Below, one piece after another: positions 54,981-63,704 of a stretch of DNA of 64,000 nucleotides; the first letter of the stretch is position 1; every line of letters begins with the position of its first letter. The notes beneath the pieces were generated by a model. That model did not search any database. It was not told the DNA's origin and worked only from the letters and a program-made list of their open reading frames with translations. Location of the stretch: positions 930,001 to 994,000 of the forward strand of contig WLWY01000003.1 in NCBI GenBank assembly GCA_012103325.1, given 5' to 3'. The DNA comes from Alphaproteobacteria bacterium (GTDB taxonomy: Bacteria; Pseudomonadota; Alphaproteobacteria; UBA8366; GCA-2717185). Made by a program: the position numbers and the translations under genes.

Positions 54981-55930
54981 TGCGCCTTGCCGTCATCAAC
55001 GATTATCAAAACCTCGCCCGGGAAGCCGCCGATTGGTCACAGCTGCCGGATGAGGTGGAAGCCGATTTCTTCCAGGGACGGCTCACGGATGCGGAAGATG
55101 CAGCGGATCTGCTGGCCCCTTACGACATCGTCGTCACCGCCCGCGAAGAAACGCCGTTCGACCGCGCCCTGATCGAACGCCTGCCGAAGCTGAAATGCCT
55201 TGTCACGCATGGCCAGCGCAACGCGGCCCTGGATATGCAGGCCCTCGCCGAACGCCAGATCACGGTCTGCGGCACCGGCTACGGTTTCCCGATCGCGACG
55301 GTCGAGCTCACCTGGGGCCTGATCCTCAGCCTGCTCAAGCACATCCCTTCCGAAGACCGAGCGATGCGCGAAGGGAAATGGGGGATCGACCTGCCCCTTG
55401 GCCTCAGCGGCAGAACTTTGGGTGTTGTCGGACTCGGCACGCTCGGCTCCGGTGTCGCCAGGGTCGGCAAGGCGTTCGACATGGATGTCATCGCCTGGAG
55501 CGAGAACCTGACGGACGCGCGTTGCGCGGAAATCGGCGTGGAACAGGTCGACAAGGACACGCTTTTCAAGCGTGCCGATATCGTCAGCGTGCATCTGATC
55601 CTAGGCGACCGAAGCCGCGGGACGGTCGGCGCCCGCGAGATTGGCTTGATGAAACCGACTGCCTTACTGATCAATACCGCGCGCGGCCCCATCGTCGACG
55701 AGGCGGCACTGATCTCAGCCTTGGAGACGGGCGCAATCGCCGGTGCCGGGCTCGATGTCTACGACCAGGAACCGCTGCCCGTGGATCACAAGCTCCGCAC
55801 CCAACCAAACACGGTGCTGATGCCGCATGTCGGCGGCCGGACACGGGAAAATTTTATTGCCCGCTATCGGGACAGCTTGGAGGATGTGCAAGCTTGGCTT
55901 GCGGGTAACCCCATTCGGGTGCTTAGCTGA
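54980..55930 (+). CDS. D-2-hydroxyacid dehydrogenase family protein
   Basis: A 316-residue NAD-dependent 2-hydroxyacid dehydrogenase, distinct from and coupled to the preceding one. It begins MRLAVINDYQNLAREAADW, has LGVVGLGTLGSGVARVGKAF, the Arg in LLINTARGPIVDEA, Glu in YDQEPLP and His in LMPHVGGRT. The two adjacent paralogous enzymes may act on different 2-oxo/hydroxy acids or opposite stereoisomers, which is inference. An amidase follows 20 bp downstream. Confidence 0.88.
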   Translation: MRLAVINDYQNLAREAADWSQLPDEVEADFFQGRLTDAEDAADLLAPYDIVVTAREETPFDRALIERLPKLKCLVTHGQRNAALDMQALAERQITVCGTGYGFPIATVELTWGLILSLLKHIPSEDRAMREGKWGIDLPLGLSGRTLGVVGLGTLGSGVARVGKAFDMDVIAWSENLTDARCAEIGVEQVDKDTLFKRADIVSVHLILGDRSRGTVGAREIGLMKPTALLINTARGPIVDEAALISALETGAIAGAGLDVYDQEPLPVDHKLRTQPNTVLMPHVGGRTRENFIARYRDSLEDVQAWLAGNPIRVLS

Positions 55931-55950
55931 CCCGATTGCTGGAGGGAACC

Positions 55951-57411
55951 ATGACCGAATTCAATCCATTCGCCGGTGCGTTTCAGATCGCCGCAGACAT
56001 CAGGGCAAAGAAAATAACGGCGCGCGATACATTGGAAGCTTATCTGGAGCGCGTCGAGCGCTACAATCCGGACCTGAACGCCATCATCTTCAGCGATCCC
56101 GAAGGCGCGCGGCGGCGCGCCGACGATCTCGACACCATGGCGGCGCGCGACGAGTGGGCGGGGCCGCTACACGGCGTACCCATGACGATCAAGGAGTCCT
56201 ACAACATCACCGGCATGCCGACGACCTGGGGCGTGCCGTCGCTCAAGGACAATTATTCGGATTCCAATGCGCTGTCCGTCGACCGGCTAAACGCCGCCGG
56301 GGTCAATCTGTTCGGCAAGACGAACGTGCCCCTGCTTCTCTCGGACTGGCAGAGCTTCAACGATATCTATGGCGTGACCAACCATCCATGGGATCTGGCG
56401 TTGAGTCCCGGCGGTTCCTCCGGCGGATCGGCCGCCGCGCTCGCGGCGGGGATGAGTGGTCTCGACGCCGGCAGCGATATCGGCGCATCGATCCGCAATC
56501 CAGCCCATTTTTGCGGCATCTTCGGACACAAGCCCAGCTACGGCGTTATCTCGCCGCGCGGGCATGCAATGCCGGGCGCCCTCACCTATGCCGACATCTC
56601 CGTGGTCGGCCCACTCGCCAGGACGGCCAAGGACCTGGCCATCGCGCTGGATGCAATGGCGGGACCGGACGAAATCGATGGTGTCGGTTGGCGCCTCGAG
56701 CTGCCGAGGCCAAAGAAAACGCGCCTGTCGGACTTCAAAATCGGCGTTATGCTCTCGGAACCCGGATCGACGGTCGACAGGGAAATGACGGACGTGCTTC
56801 AGGCCCTGGTCGATAAAATCGCCCAGGCCGGCGCGACAATTAGCGACAGCGCCCGACCGGACATCGATCTCTACCGCGCCCACGAGCTTTACGTTTTACT
56901 CCTGCGCGCCGCCACGTCGAGCCGCATGAAGCCGGCGGATATCGAAGCGCAGCAATCGAAAGCCACCGCGCTGGACGCCTCCGACGACAGCTATTACGCC
57001 CGCATGCTGCGCGGCAATACGATGGGCCACAGCCAGTGGCTGCAACTCAACAATGAGCGCGCGCATCTTCGACAACGCTGGGCGGAATATTTCGAGGATT
57101 ACGATCTGCTGCTTTGCCCTGTTGGCGCGTCCGCCGCGCAACCGCACGATCACGAAGGCGAACGTTGGGAGCGTATGGTCACGGTCAACAACGAGCGTGT
57201 CCTAACGACCGATCAGCTATTCTGGGCCGGGATCAGTGGCGTCGTCTATCTCCCCGCCAGCGTCGCGCCCGCCGGCCTCACCCGGTCCGGTCTGCCCGTC
57301 GGCATCCAGATCATCGGTCCCTATCTACACGACCACACCTGCATCGAATTCGCTCGGCTGATCGAAGAGAATTTCGGCGGCTTCGTGCCTCCCCCCGGCT
57401 ATGATTCGTAG
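55951..57411 (+). CDS. Amidase (amidase-signature family)
   Basis: A 486-residue Ser-cisSer-Lys amidase. Lys81 lies in HGVPMTIKESYNI, the Gly-Ser loop in SPGGSSGGSAAALAAG, and Ser180 in GSDIGASIRNPAHFCG. ATG 55951 follows GGAGGGAACC. It is probably co-transcribed with the two hydroxyacid dehydrogenases. Together they could act on an amide of a hydroxy or oxo acid. The 3' end overlaps the convergent citryl-CoA-lyase-like gene by 13 bases. Confidence 0.89.
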   Translation: MTEFNPFAGAFQIAADIRAKKITARDTLEAYLERVERYNPDLNAIIFSDPEGARRRADDLDTMAARDEWAGPLHGVPMTIKESYNITGMPTTWGVPSLKDNYSDSNALSVDRLNAAGVNLFGKTNVPLLLSDWQSFNDIYGVTNHPWDLALSPGGSSGGSAAALAAGMSGLDAGSDIGASIRNPAHFCGIFGHKPSYGVISPRGHAMPGALTYADISVVGPLARTAKDLAIALDAMAGPDEIDGVGWRLELPRPKKTRLSDFKIGVMLSEPGSTVDREMTDVLQALVDKIAQAGATISDSARPDIDLYRAHELYVLLLRAATSSRMKPADIEAQQSKATALDASDDSYYARMLRGNTMGHSQWLQLNNERAHLRQRWAEYFEDYDLLLCPVGASAAQPHDHEGERWERMVTVNNERVLTTDQLFWAGISGVVYLPASVAPAGLTRSGLPVGIQIIGPYLHDHTCIEFARLIEENFGGFVPPPGYDS

Positions 57412-58169
57412 GTAATATCGTCGGCGGCGAGATGCCGCCACTTCGTGCCCTGCTGCTGTTCCTCGTAGTAATGCGCGGCGAAACTGACCGAACGTGGCGT
57501 GATCAGAAACATGCGGGTTAGCTGCCATGGGAAACCAAGATCGAGAATGACGACCGCGCCAACCCCATCGAGGTTTAGCGGAATCGATTTCCCTGTCGTG
57601 CGCTCAATTTCCTGCTCGATCAGTTCGGCCAGTCGGCAATGCGTCCCAAAACAACCCTCTTCGCGCGCAACGCTGAGCATCTTAGGCGAACGCGGGTCGG
57701 CGCCATGCAACGGGATGCCGTAACCGGGAATACGGCCACCGCGCCCAACGATATCTGCAGCTAACTGGCGCAACGCATCGTCGCTTGGGTCGACATCAAG
57801 TCCAGCCGCAGCCTCGGACAGCATTTTCGCAAGCTGCTCGCCCGCCCCGCCCATTGTGTCGCCGAACGCCATAATCCCGCCGGCCATCGCCGCCTGGATT
57901 GAGGTGCCGTAAGATGCATAGCAACGGGCGATCATCGACGGTGGGGCTATGCCGTGCTCTATTGACGCCACAAGCAGTGCGTCGAGCACTCTCGCCTGTG
58001 GTTTGGTTGGCTCGCGTCCCGTCAGCAACAGGAACATCATTTCCGCGAAGGAGAGCGAGCCGATCAGCTCGCTCAACTTACGCCCCCGAATGAGCACCTC
58101 CTCCTCGGTTTCTGTGCTGACGACCTCGGCAATGCCGGTCCGCCAGTTCGCCATGTTGTCAGCGCTCAT
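57399..58169 (-). CDS. Citryl-CoA lyase / citrate-synthase-superfamily protein
   Basis: A 256-residue protein with the citrate-synthase fold but clearly shorter than citrate synthase (about 430). Segments KLSELIGSLSFAEMMFLLLT, HGIAPPSMIARCYASYG and GYGIPLHGADPRSPKML are typical of the short citryl-CoA lyase-like family. Such enzymes cleave or condense acyl-CoA with an oxo acid. It precedes, by seven bases, no gene of the TCA cycle but follows a crotonase on the same strand. Exact substrate unknown. Confidence 0.83.
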   Translation of the reverse strand: MSADNMANWRTGIAEVVSTETEEEVLIRGRKLSELIGSLSFAEMMFLLLTGREPTKPQARVLDALLVASIEHGIAPPSMIARCYASYGTSIQAAMAGGIMAFGDTMGGAGEQLAKMLSEAAAGLDVDPSDDALRQLAADIVGRGGRIPGYGIPLHGADPRSPKMLSVAREEGCFGTHCRLAELIEQEIERTTGKSIPLNLDGVGAVVILDLGFPWQLTRMFLITPRSVSFAAHYYEEQQQGTKWRHLAADDITYES

Positions 58170-58176
58170 CCTGCGC

Positions 58177-59025
58177 CTAGCGTCCGTGGAACACAGGCTT
58201 ACGCTTCTCGACGAAGGCCTTGCGGGCTTCCGTTTCGTCGTCGGAGCTGTTCAGGATCAGTGCCGCGTTCGAGGTCAGCACCATCGTGTGATCGAGCGTC
58301 GTGTCCAGTGCGGCGCGCATGATGCGCTTGCTGTTCCACTGCACCAGCGGCGGAATGCCGAGCATCTTGTCGCACATCTCGCGGGTGAACTCTTCCAGCT
58401 TCTCGGACTCCACCAGATGATTGATCATGCCCCAGCGATAGGCGGTTTCCGCGTCGCAGCTGCCCGTATAGGCGTATTCCAGCGCACGGCCGAGGCCGAT
58501 CATCTTCGGCAGGTAATAACAGCCACCATTCTCAATGATCTGGCCCGCCTGATGGTAGGCGACGAAGCGGGTTTTCTCGCAGCCGATGCGGATATCGCAA
58601 TGCAGCGACATATCCATGCCCGACCCTACGGCGGGACCGTTGATCATGGCGATCGTCGGCTTGCGGATATCGGCGATATCGCGGTGTAGTTTTGTGAAAC
58701 CGTGGAAGAAGTGCTGACGCACGGCATCGGCCCCTTCCCGGCCACTGCGGTTCCCCACGAAGTTCTCTCCCGTCACCTCCGGCGGTGCCTTACCTTTCAG
58801 GTTTGCACCGGAGCAGAACCCGCGTCCCACACCCGTCAAAATGATGATCCGTACATCGGGATCATCATCCGCGGCACGCATATATTCGCCGACCTTTGCC
58901 ACCGTGCTGTTTTCTTCTGAATTACCGATCAATGCATTCATGACTTCCGGCTGATTGAACTTGATCCAGACAAGTCCGTTTTCTTCCTTTTCGTAGAGCA
59001 GATGGTCGACGAGCTTCGGGCCCAT
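58177..59025 (-). CDS. Enoyl-CoA hydratase/isomerase family (crotonase fold)
   Basis: A 282-residue crotonase-family protein. Oxyanion segments are GRGFCSGANLKGKAPP and INGPAVGSGMDMSLHCDIR; the active-site helix region reads IIENGGCYYLPKMIGLGRAL. ATG 59025 has an excellent AAGGAGG ribosome site. Seven bases separate it from the citryl-CoA-lyase-like gene downstream, so the two are probably co-transcribed, pointing to a hydration/lyase step in one pathway. It is divergent from the deacylase at 59139. Confidence 0.87.
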   Translation of the reverse strand: MGPKLVDHLLYEKEENGLVWIKFNQPEVMNALIGNSEENSTVAKVGEYMRAADDDPDVRIIILTGVGRGFCSGANLKGKAPPEVTGENFVGNRSGREGADAVRQHFFHGFTKLHRDIADIRKPTIAMINGPAVGSGMDMSLHCDIRIGCEKTRFVAYHQAGQIIENGGCYYLPKMIGLGRALEYAYTGSCDAETAYRWGMINHLVESEKLEEFTREMCDKMLGIPPLVQWNSKRIMRAALDTTLDHTMVLTSNAALILNSSDDETEARKAFVEKRKPVFHGR

Positions 59026-59138
59026 TTTCGTTTCCTCCTTGGCAAGGCGTTTTTGGATTAGTGTCTGACGCCATGTTGTGACCTGACGCCCGCCAATGCA
59101 AGAATGTGAAACACCGACACGTCACGAGGGAGAATGTC

Positions 59139-60854
59139 ATGGATCTGCTCATCAAGAACGGAACGGTCATCGACGGATCAGGCGGGGCACGCTACCGCGC
59201 GGATGTCGGTGTACAGGACGGGAGGATCGTTGAAATCGGCCGCATTCGCGAAAGCGCGGATAAGGTTATCGACGCCGAGGGCATGATCGTCTCGCCCGGA
59301 TTCATCGACGGCCACACCCATATGGACGCGCAAGTCACCTGGGACCCTTTGGGAAGCTGCTCCTGCTGGCACGGCGTGACCAGTGTGATGATGGGCAATT
59401 GTGGCTTTGCACTCGCGCCCTGCAAGCCGGAAGAGCGGGAATGGTTCGCGCAGTGCCTGGAAGCGGTCGAGGACATCCCCAGCGACGCGATCATGGCCGG
59501 CGTGGATTGGACGTGGGAAACCTTCCCGGAATATCTCGACGCGGTGGATCGAGCACCGAAGGGTATCAATTACGGCGCCTATATCGGCCACTCCGCCTTG
59601 CGCATGTATGTGATGGGCGAGCGGGCGCTCTCGGACCGTGCAACGGATGACGATGTCGCCAAGATGGCAGCAGCCGTATCGGAAGCCGTGAAGGCGGGCG
59701 CGGTCGGCTTCTCGACCTCACTGTCGACAACGCACTCCACGCCGGCAGGACTACCCGTTGCGAGCCGCTATGCGGATTGGTCGGAAATCGACCGCCTGGT
59801 CGGTGCCATGACGGATCTGAACGCGGGCATCTTCCAAGTCGGCCCGGATGTCTCTAGCGGCACCGCGCAGAAGGGCTTCTTCAAGGAACTGCAACGAGTC
59901 GCGCTGGAAAGCGGCCGTCCCGTCATGTTCGGCACCATCGCGACGCAAATGGCGGACGACCCCACCTCATGGCAGTTCCAGACGGAAATGATCGACGACA
60001 CCGTCGCCAAAGGCGGCCGCATGTACGGCCAGTCCTCGACCCGTCCGATCAGCGTCATCTTCTCACTCAAATCCAATCTGCCGTTCGACGTCTTGCCCAC
60101 GTGGAAGGAAATCCGGTCCCTACCGATTGCCGAGCAGCAGCAACGCTTGGCCGATCCTGAAACACGCAAGAAACTCGTCGCCGAAGAAGCAACGATGCGG
60201 CCGCGCGGTGCTGAGTTCCAGGGCGGCGGCGATGCCACGACCAACCCCATGCGGCCGGACTACGAAAACCTGCTCGCAATGCAGGGCGTCGATTGGAACG
60301 ATCCCTCCGTTGCGGAACTCGCACGACAGCGTAACACGGGTCCGGTCGAAACAATGATCGACCTGATGCTGGAAAACGAAGACCAACTTTTCATCCAGCC
60401 CATCGTCAATGTGAATAAAGACGACGTGCAGGGCATGCTGAAGCACCCGCGCACGCTCGCAACCTTCTCCGACTCTGGCGCACATGTCTGTCAGGAAATG
60501 GGCTCATCGTTGCAGACCCATATGCTCAGCTACTGGGTCCGCGACAGACAGGCCTTCACCCTCGAAGAAGCGGTGCGCATGCTGACGTTCGACAACGCGT
60601 CCGCCTGGGAACTCCCCAACCGGGGCTTGATCCGCACTGGCTACGCTGCCGATCTCGTCGTCTTCGATGCGGATACGATCAAGCCGCAGATGCCTACTGT
60701 GGTGCAGGACCTGCCGGGTGGCGCAAAACGCTTGATCCAGAAAGCCAACGGTATCGCCGCCACGGTCGTGAACGGCAAAACCGCCTTCGAAAACGGTGTG
60801 TCGACCGGAGATTATGCGGGTCGGTTGCTGAAAGGCCCGCTCGCGGCGGCATAG
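59139..60854 (+). CDS. N-acyl-D-amino-acid deacylase-type amidohydrolase
   Basis: A 571-residue amidohydrolase. The metal-binding GFIDGHTHMDAQ (His59, His61) follows the LIKNGTVIDGSG start; GNCGFALAPCKPEER and the C-terminal SDSGAHVCQEMGSS, ending with a beta-sandwich domain, match D-aminoacylase/deacylase relatives. It would hydrolyse an N-acyl D-amino acid or cyclic amide. Convergent with the MlrC-type gene, whose 3' end lies nine bases away. ATG 59139 follows GAGGGAG. Confidence 0.87.
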   Translation: MDLLIKNGTVIDGSGGARYRADVGVQDGRIVEIGRIRESADKVIDAEGMIVSPGFIDGHTHMDAQVTWDPLGSCSCWHGVTSVMMGNCGFALAPCKPEEREWFAQCLEAVEDIPSDAIMAGVDWTWETFPEYLDAVDRAPKGINYGAYIGHSALRMYVMGERALSDRATDDDVAKMAAAVSEAVKAGAVGFSTSLSTTHSTPAGLPVASRYADWSEIDRLVGAMTDLNAGIFQVGPDVSSGTAQKGFFKELQRVALESGRPVMFGTIATQMADDPTSWQFQTEMIDDTVAKGGRMYGQSSTRPISVIFSLKSNLPFDVLPTWKEIRSLPIAEQQQRLADPETRKKLVAEEATMRPRGAEFQGGGDATTNPMRPDYENLLAMQGVDWNDPSVAELARQRNTGPVETMIDLMLENEDQLFIQPIVNVNKDDVQGMLKHPRTLATFSDSGAHVCQEMGSSLQTHMLSYWVRDRQAFTLEEAVRMLTFDNASAWELPNRGLIRTGYAADLVVFDADTIKPQMPTVVQDLPGGAKRLIQKANGIAATVVNGKTAFENGVSTGDYAGRLLKGPLAAA

Positions 60855-60862
60855 GTGCCCCG

Positions 60863-62362
60863 TTACGCGGTTCCTTCATTGGGGTCGTTGATCAGGTCGA
60901 GCGGATAAATCGGTCGGCGTACATTCTCGAAGGTCAACTGGCTGTAGTCCAATGTGCAAACGCCCGTGCCCGCACATTCGATGACCTCCTTGGCGATATC
61001 GCTGAACCCGGCCCGGTAGTGGATCCGGCTCTTCAGCATCAGGTATTTTTTGCGCGTCGGATCGATACCAAGGCTAAGGAACGCATTCTTGTCGTTCGGT
61101 TCCTGCTGGCGCGAGATCACGACGATTTCGACCTTTCCCGTATCGAACACCACGGTCGGTCCCATATCCATCAGCATGCCCGTCGATGCCGGACCGAGAT
61201 TGCGGTAAAGCCCGTCGGAAATCAGTTTGACCGTGCCCGTCACCGTGACCGGCACGCCTTTCTTGTCGATCGACGGCATATCCATCTTGCCGCCCAAGGG
61301 TAGCATGACTTCCGCGCCCACGCCGGCCTCGATCAACGTCTGCACCGCTTCCGGATCGCATATCGCAAACGCGGCGACATCCTCTAGTCCGGCCTCCAAA
61401 ATTGCGGCCAGCACTGTCATGGTATCTTGCGTGCCGCCCGAGGATGAGTTGTCGTAATGGTCCAACAGAATCACCGGCCCGTCCGTCACCTTCTTCGCCC
61501 GCTCCAGTGATTCCTCAAGCGGCTCGATCTGATAGACCCAGGCTTCACGGTCTTTCCAAGCCGAATCCAGAAGTTCGTCACATAGCTGCTGCGCTTTCTC
61601 CGGATCGTTGTCCGTCACGACGCAGACGCTCAGCCCCGCATTGCGAATGTCGGCGTGCGGAAATCCGGTGAACAGCGTCGCGACCATCGCCTCTCCGCTC
61701 GCTTCCATTTCCTTCACACGTTCCTGGAGCTGCTTGTTAGGAAAGTCCGCCGTGCCCTGCCGCATGACATGGGGCAGCATCGGCCGGTTGCCCCAGGCCA
61801 GCGCCGGCTTCGCATCGCCCTTGATCATTTTGATCAGCGCTTCGCCTGCGCGTTCGCCGGTGCCGTAATTGTCGATATGCGGATAGGTCGTGTAGCCCGC
61901 CAACGTCGTCGCATTCTCGACGATCTCTGGATACAGGTTGGTGTGCATATCGAGAGCAACGGCAATCGGCACGTCCGGCGCAATCTCGCGCAGGCGCGTC
62001 ATCAACGCGCCCTCCCCGTCCTCGCGGCTTTCCGTCACCATCGCGCCATGAAGGTCCAGCATCACGGCGTCGCAACCCGCGGCCACGGCCTCACAAATCG
62101 CATCTGACATTTCTTTATACGCGGAGTCCTGCACCGGCGCGCTGGGCGCGGCCTGCGCCGCGATGGGCGTGACGATGTCCCAGCCCTCGCGCTCCGCCAA
62201 GTCGATATAGGCGCCCATGGCCGATCCGGTGCCCTTGAAAGCGTCGTAGGCATCCTTGCCGCGCGGCGGCAGCGGAAAGCCACGCGCGAAGCGCTCTATC
62301 GGCGTCGGTACAGGCGAAAAGGTGTTGGTCTCGTGTTTCATCATGGCGATGACGACGCGCAT
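60863..62362 (-). CDS. M81-family metallopeptidase (MlrC/microcystinase C-like)
   Basis: A 499-residue zinc peptidase-family protein. It starts MRVVIAMMKHETNTFSPVPT, the M81 N-terminal signature (His10, Glu11). Further features are VMLDLHGAMVTESREDGEG and LDMHTNLYPEIVENATTL with Asp/His metal ligands, and LDHYDNSSSGGTQDTMTVL. MlrC cleaves the linear Adda-containing peptide of microcystin; most M81 homologues have other or unknown substrates. ATG 62362 has a GGGAGG ribosome site. Facing the deacylase, it suggests a role in non-standard peptide catabolism. Confidence 0.88.
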   Translation of the reverse strand: MRVVIAMMKHETNTFSPVPTPIERFARGFPLPPRGKDAYDAFKGTGSAMGAYIDLAEREGWDIVTPIAAQAAPSAPVQDSAYKEMSDAICEAVAAGCDAVMLDLHGAMVTESREDGEGALMTRLREIAPDVPIAVALDMHTNLYPEIVENATTLAGYTTYPHIDNYGTGERAGEALIKMIKGDAKPALAWGNRPMLPHVMRQGTADFPNKQLQERVKEMEASGEAMVATLFTGFPHADIRNAGLSVCVVTDNDPEKAQQLCDELLDSAWKDREAWVYQIEPLEESLERAKKVTDGPVILLDHYDNSSSGGTQDTMTVLAAILEAGLEDVAAFAICDPEAVQTLIEAGVGAEVMLPLGGKMDMPSIDKKGVPVTVTGTVKLISDGLYRNLGPASTGMLMDMGPTVVFDTGKVEIVVISRQQEPNDKNAFLSLGIDPTRKKYLMLKSRIHYRAGFSDIAKEVIECAGTGVCTLDYSQLTFENVRRPIYPLDLINDPNEGTA

Positions 62363-62503
62363 GGAATGTCCTCCCTTGAAAGCCGTCTAATCGATGCGGC
62401 TCTTGCTTATACGGATTCGGTAGGAGGATAGAACATGGCAGAACGGCGCAAAACGATTTCCTACCGGACCTCTAATTTACGATTTTGGGAAGTTGCGGCA
62501 ACG

Positions 62504-63664
62504 CTAGCGGCGCACGACGAGACAACCCTGTCCTGCGGACTTCATTTTCATGCAAAGATCCCGCGCCTGTTTTTTGGTCTCGAAACCCGCTGCACGAAGG
62601 CGATAGAACGTCCCCCGTTTCGCGATCGACGTCTTCTGAATAGAAGGTTCCAAGGATCCGAAGAGAGCTGCGAACCGTTTCTTCAAGCGCGCCCACTCCC
62701 GGTTCGCTGCACGTTGCGACTTCACGGACGCGAGCTGCACGAAATACGCTGAATTTGCGGCAACCGGCGGTACTGTCCGCTTAGGCGGTTTCGGACGACT
62801 CGCGGTTTGAACGGCCGGTTTTTGTGCTTTCGGCGGCACTTTTGCCGCTGTCGGCGTCGACGCCGCTGGTGCAGCGGGCGGCACTGCCGGTTTCGGCGGC
62901 TCTGGAACCAACGCGCTTTGCGGCGGCGTTGGCGGCTCCTTGGCCCTCAGCAGGGCGGAGACCGCTGCCGGGGTCGCAGGCACGTCTGGCGTATCGGCTT
63001 TTTCGGCGACAGCACGCCCCATTACCGGTGTGACGTGAGCAGGAGGCGCTGCAGGCTCAACCACCGCATTATCGGGCTTTGCTGGCGGTTCCGGGGCTGC
63101 TACTGCGCCTGTTTCACTTGCGGACGGTGGTGACGCTTGCGGTGCGGACGGGGGCAGAGGCGTCTCCGTCTTGCCAGTAACACCCGAAACAGCGAGATCG
63201 GCCTGCACGCTCCCACCGGAAGACGGTGCAATCGCCTCTAATTGCGTTTGAGCTTTGGCTAGTTGACTCGCTTGCTCAACGCCCTCTGTGTTTGGCTGCA
63301 CCGGAACGGGTAAGGCAGCTCGCTGCTCAATACTTTGCGCCGATTCCGGTGCCAAATTTGGACGTACGAAATAGCCGACTGCTACAGAACCGGTCACCAA
63401 GAGAACGACGGCTGCAAAAATCCACATTTTTGGGAGTGCGGTGAACGGCCCTGATTGCACATCGGTCGAGCCCGAAGCTTCAACATCAGCGGACGGCATC
63501 GCCGCGACATTCTCCACCGATTCCGCGAACTGCCGCACCGTGTCGGATTCGGCCTCCCATGTCGCCGATGCTGCTTGTCCCTTTCGCGCAAGCAGCGCAT
63601 GGGTAAGCGGCGCCGGGCTTTTACGGCCGGAGGGCTTATCCTTAATATCAATCAACGGGCGCAC
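62504..63664 (-). CDS. SPOR-domain protein, single-pass membrane
   Basis: A 386-residue envelope protein: short cytoplasmic N-terminus, one transmembrane helix at residues 81-100 (WIFAAVVLLVTGSVAVGYFV), a long Pro/Ala-rich linker of about 200 residues, and a C-terminal SPOR domain (about 305-386) starting YFVQLASVKSQRAANREW. SPOR domains bind denuded septal peptidoglycan, so a role at division or cell-wall remodelling is expected. The start is GTG 63664. It lies 40 bp after the ParA-family gene on the same strand. Confidence 0.85.
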   Translation of the reverse strand: MRPLIDIKDKPSGRKSPAPLTHALLARKGQAASATWEAESDTVRQFAESVENVAAMPSADVEASGSTDVQSGPFTALPKMWIFAAVVLLVTGSVAVGYFVRPNLAPESAQSIEQRAALPVPVQPNTEGVEQASQLAKAQTQLEAIAPSSGGSVQADLAVSGVTGKTETPLPPSAPQASPPSASETGAVAAPEPPAKPDNAVVEPAAPPAHVTPVMGRAVAEKADTPDVPATPAAVSALLRAKEPPTPPQSALVPEPPKPAVPPAAPAASTPTAAKVPPKAQKPAVQTASRPKPPKRTVPPVAANSAYFVQLASVKSQRAANREWARLKKRFAALFGSLEPSIQKTSIAKRGTFYRLRAAGFETKKQARDLCMKMKSAGQGCLVVRR

Positions 63665-63704
63665 AGTCTTGCATGATTAGATATGCCGCTTTCAGATCGA
63701 AGCG

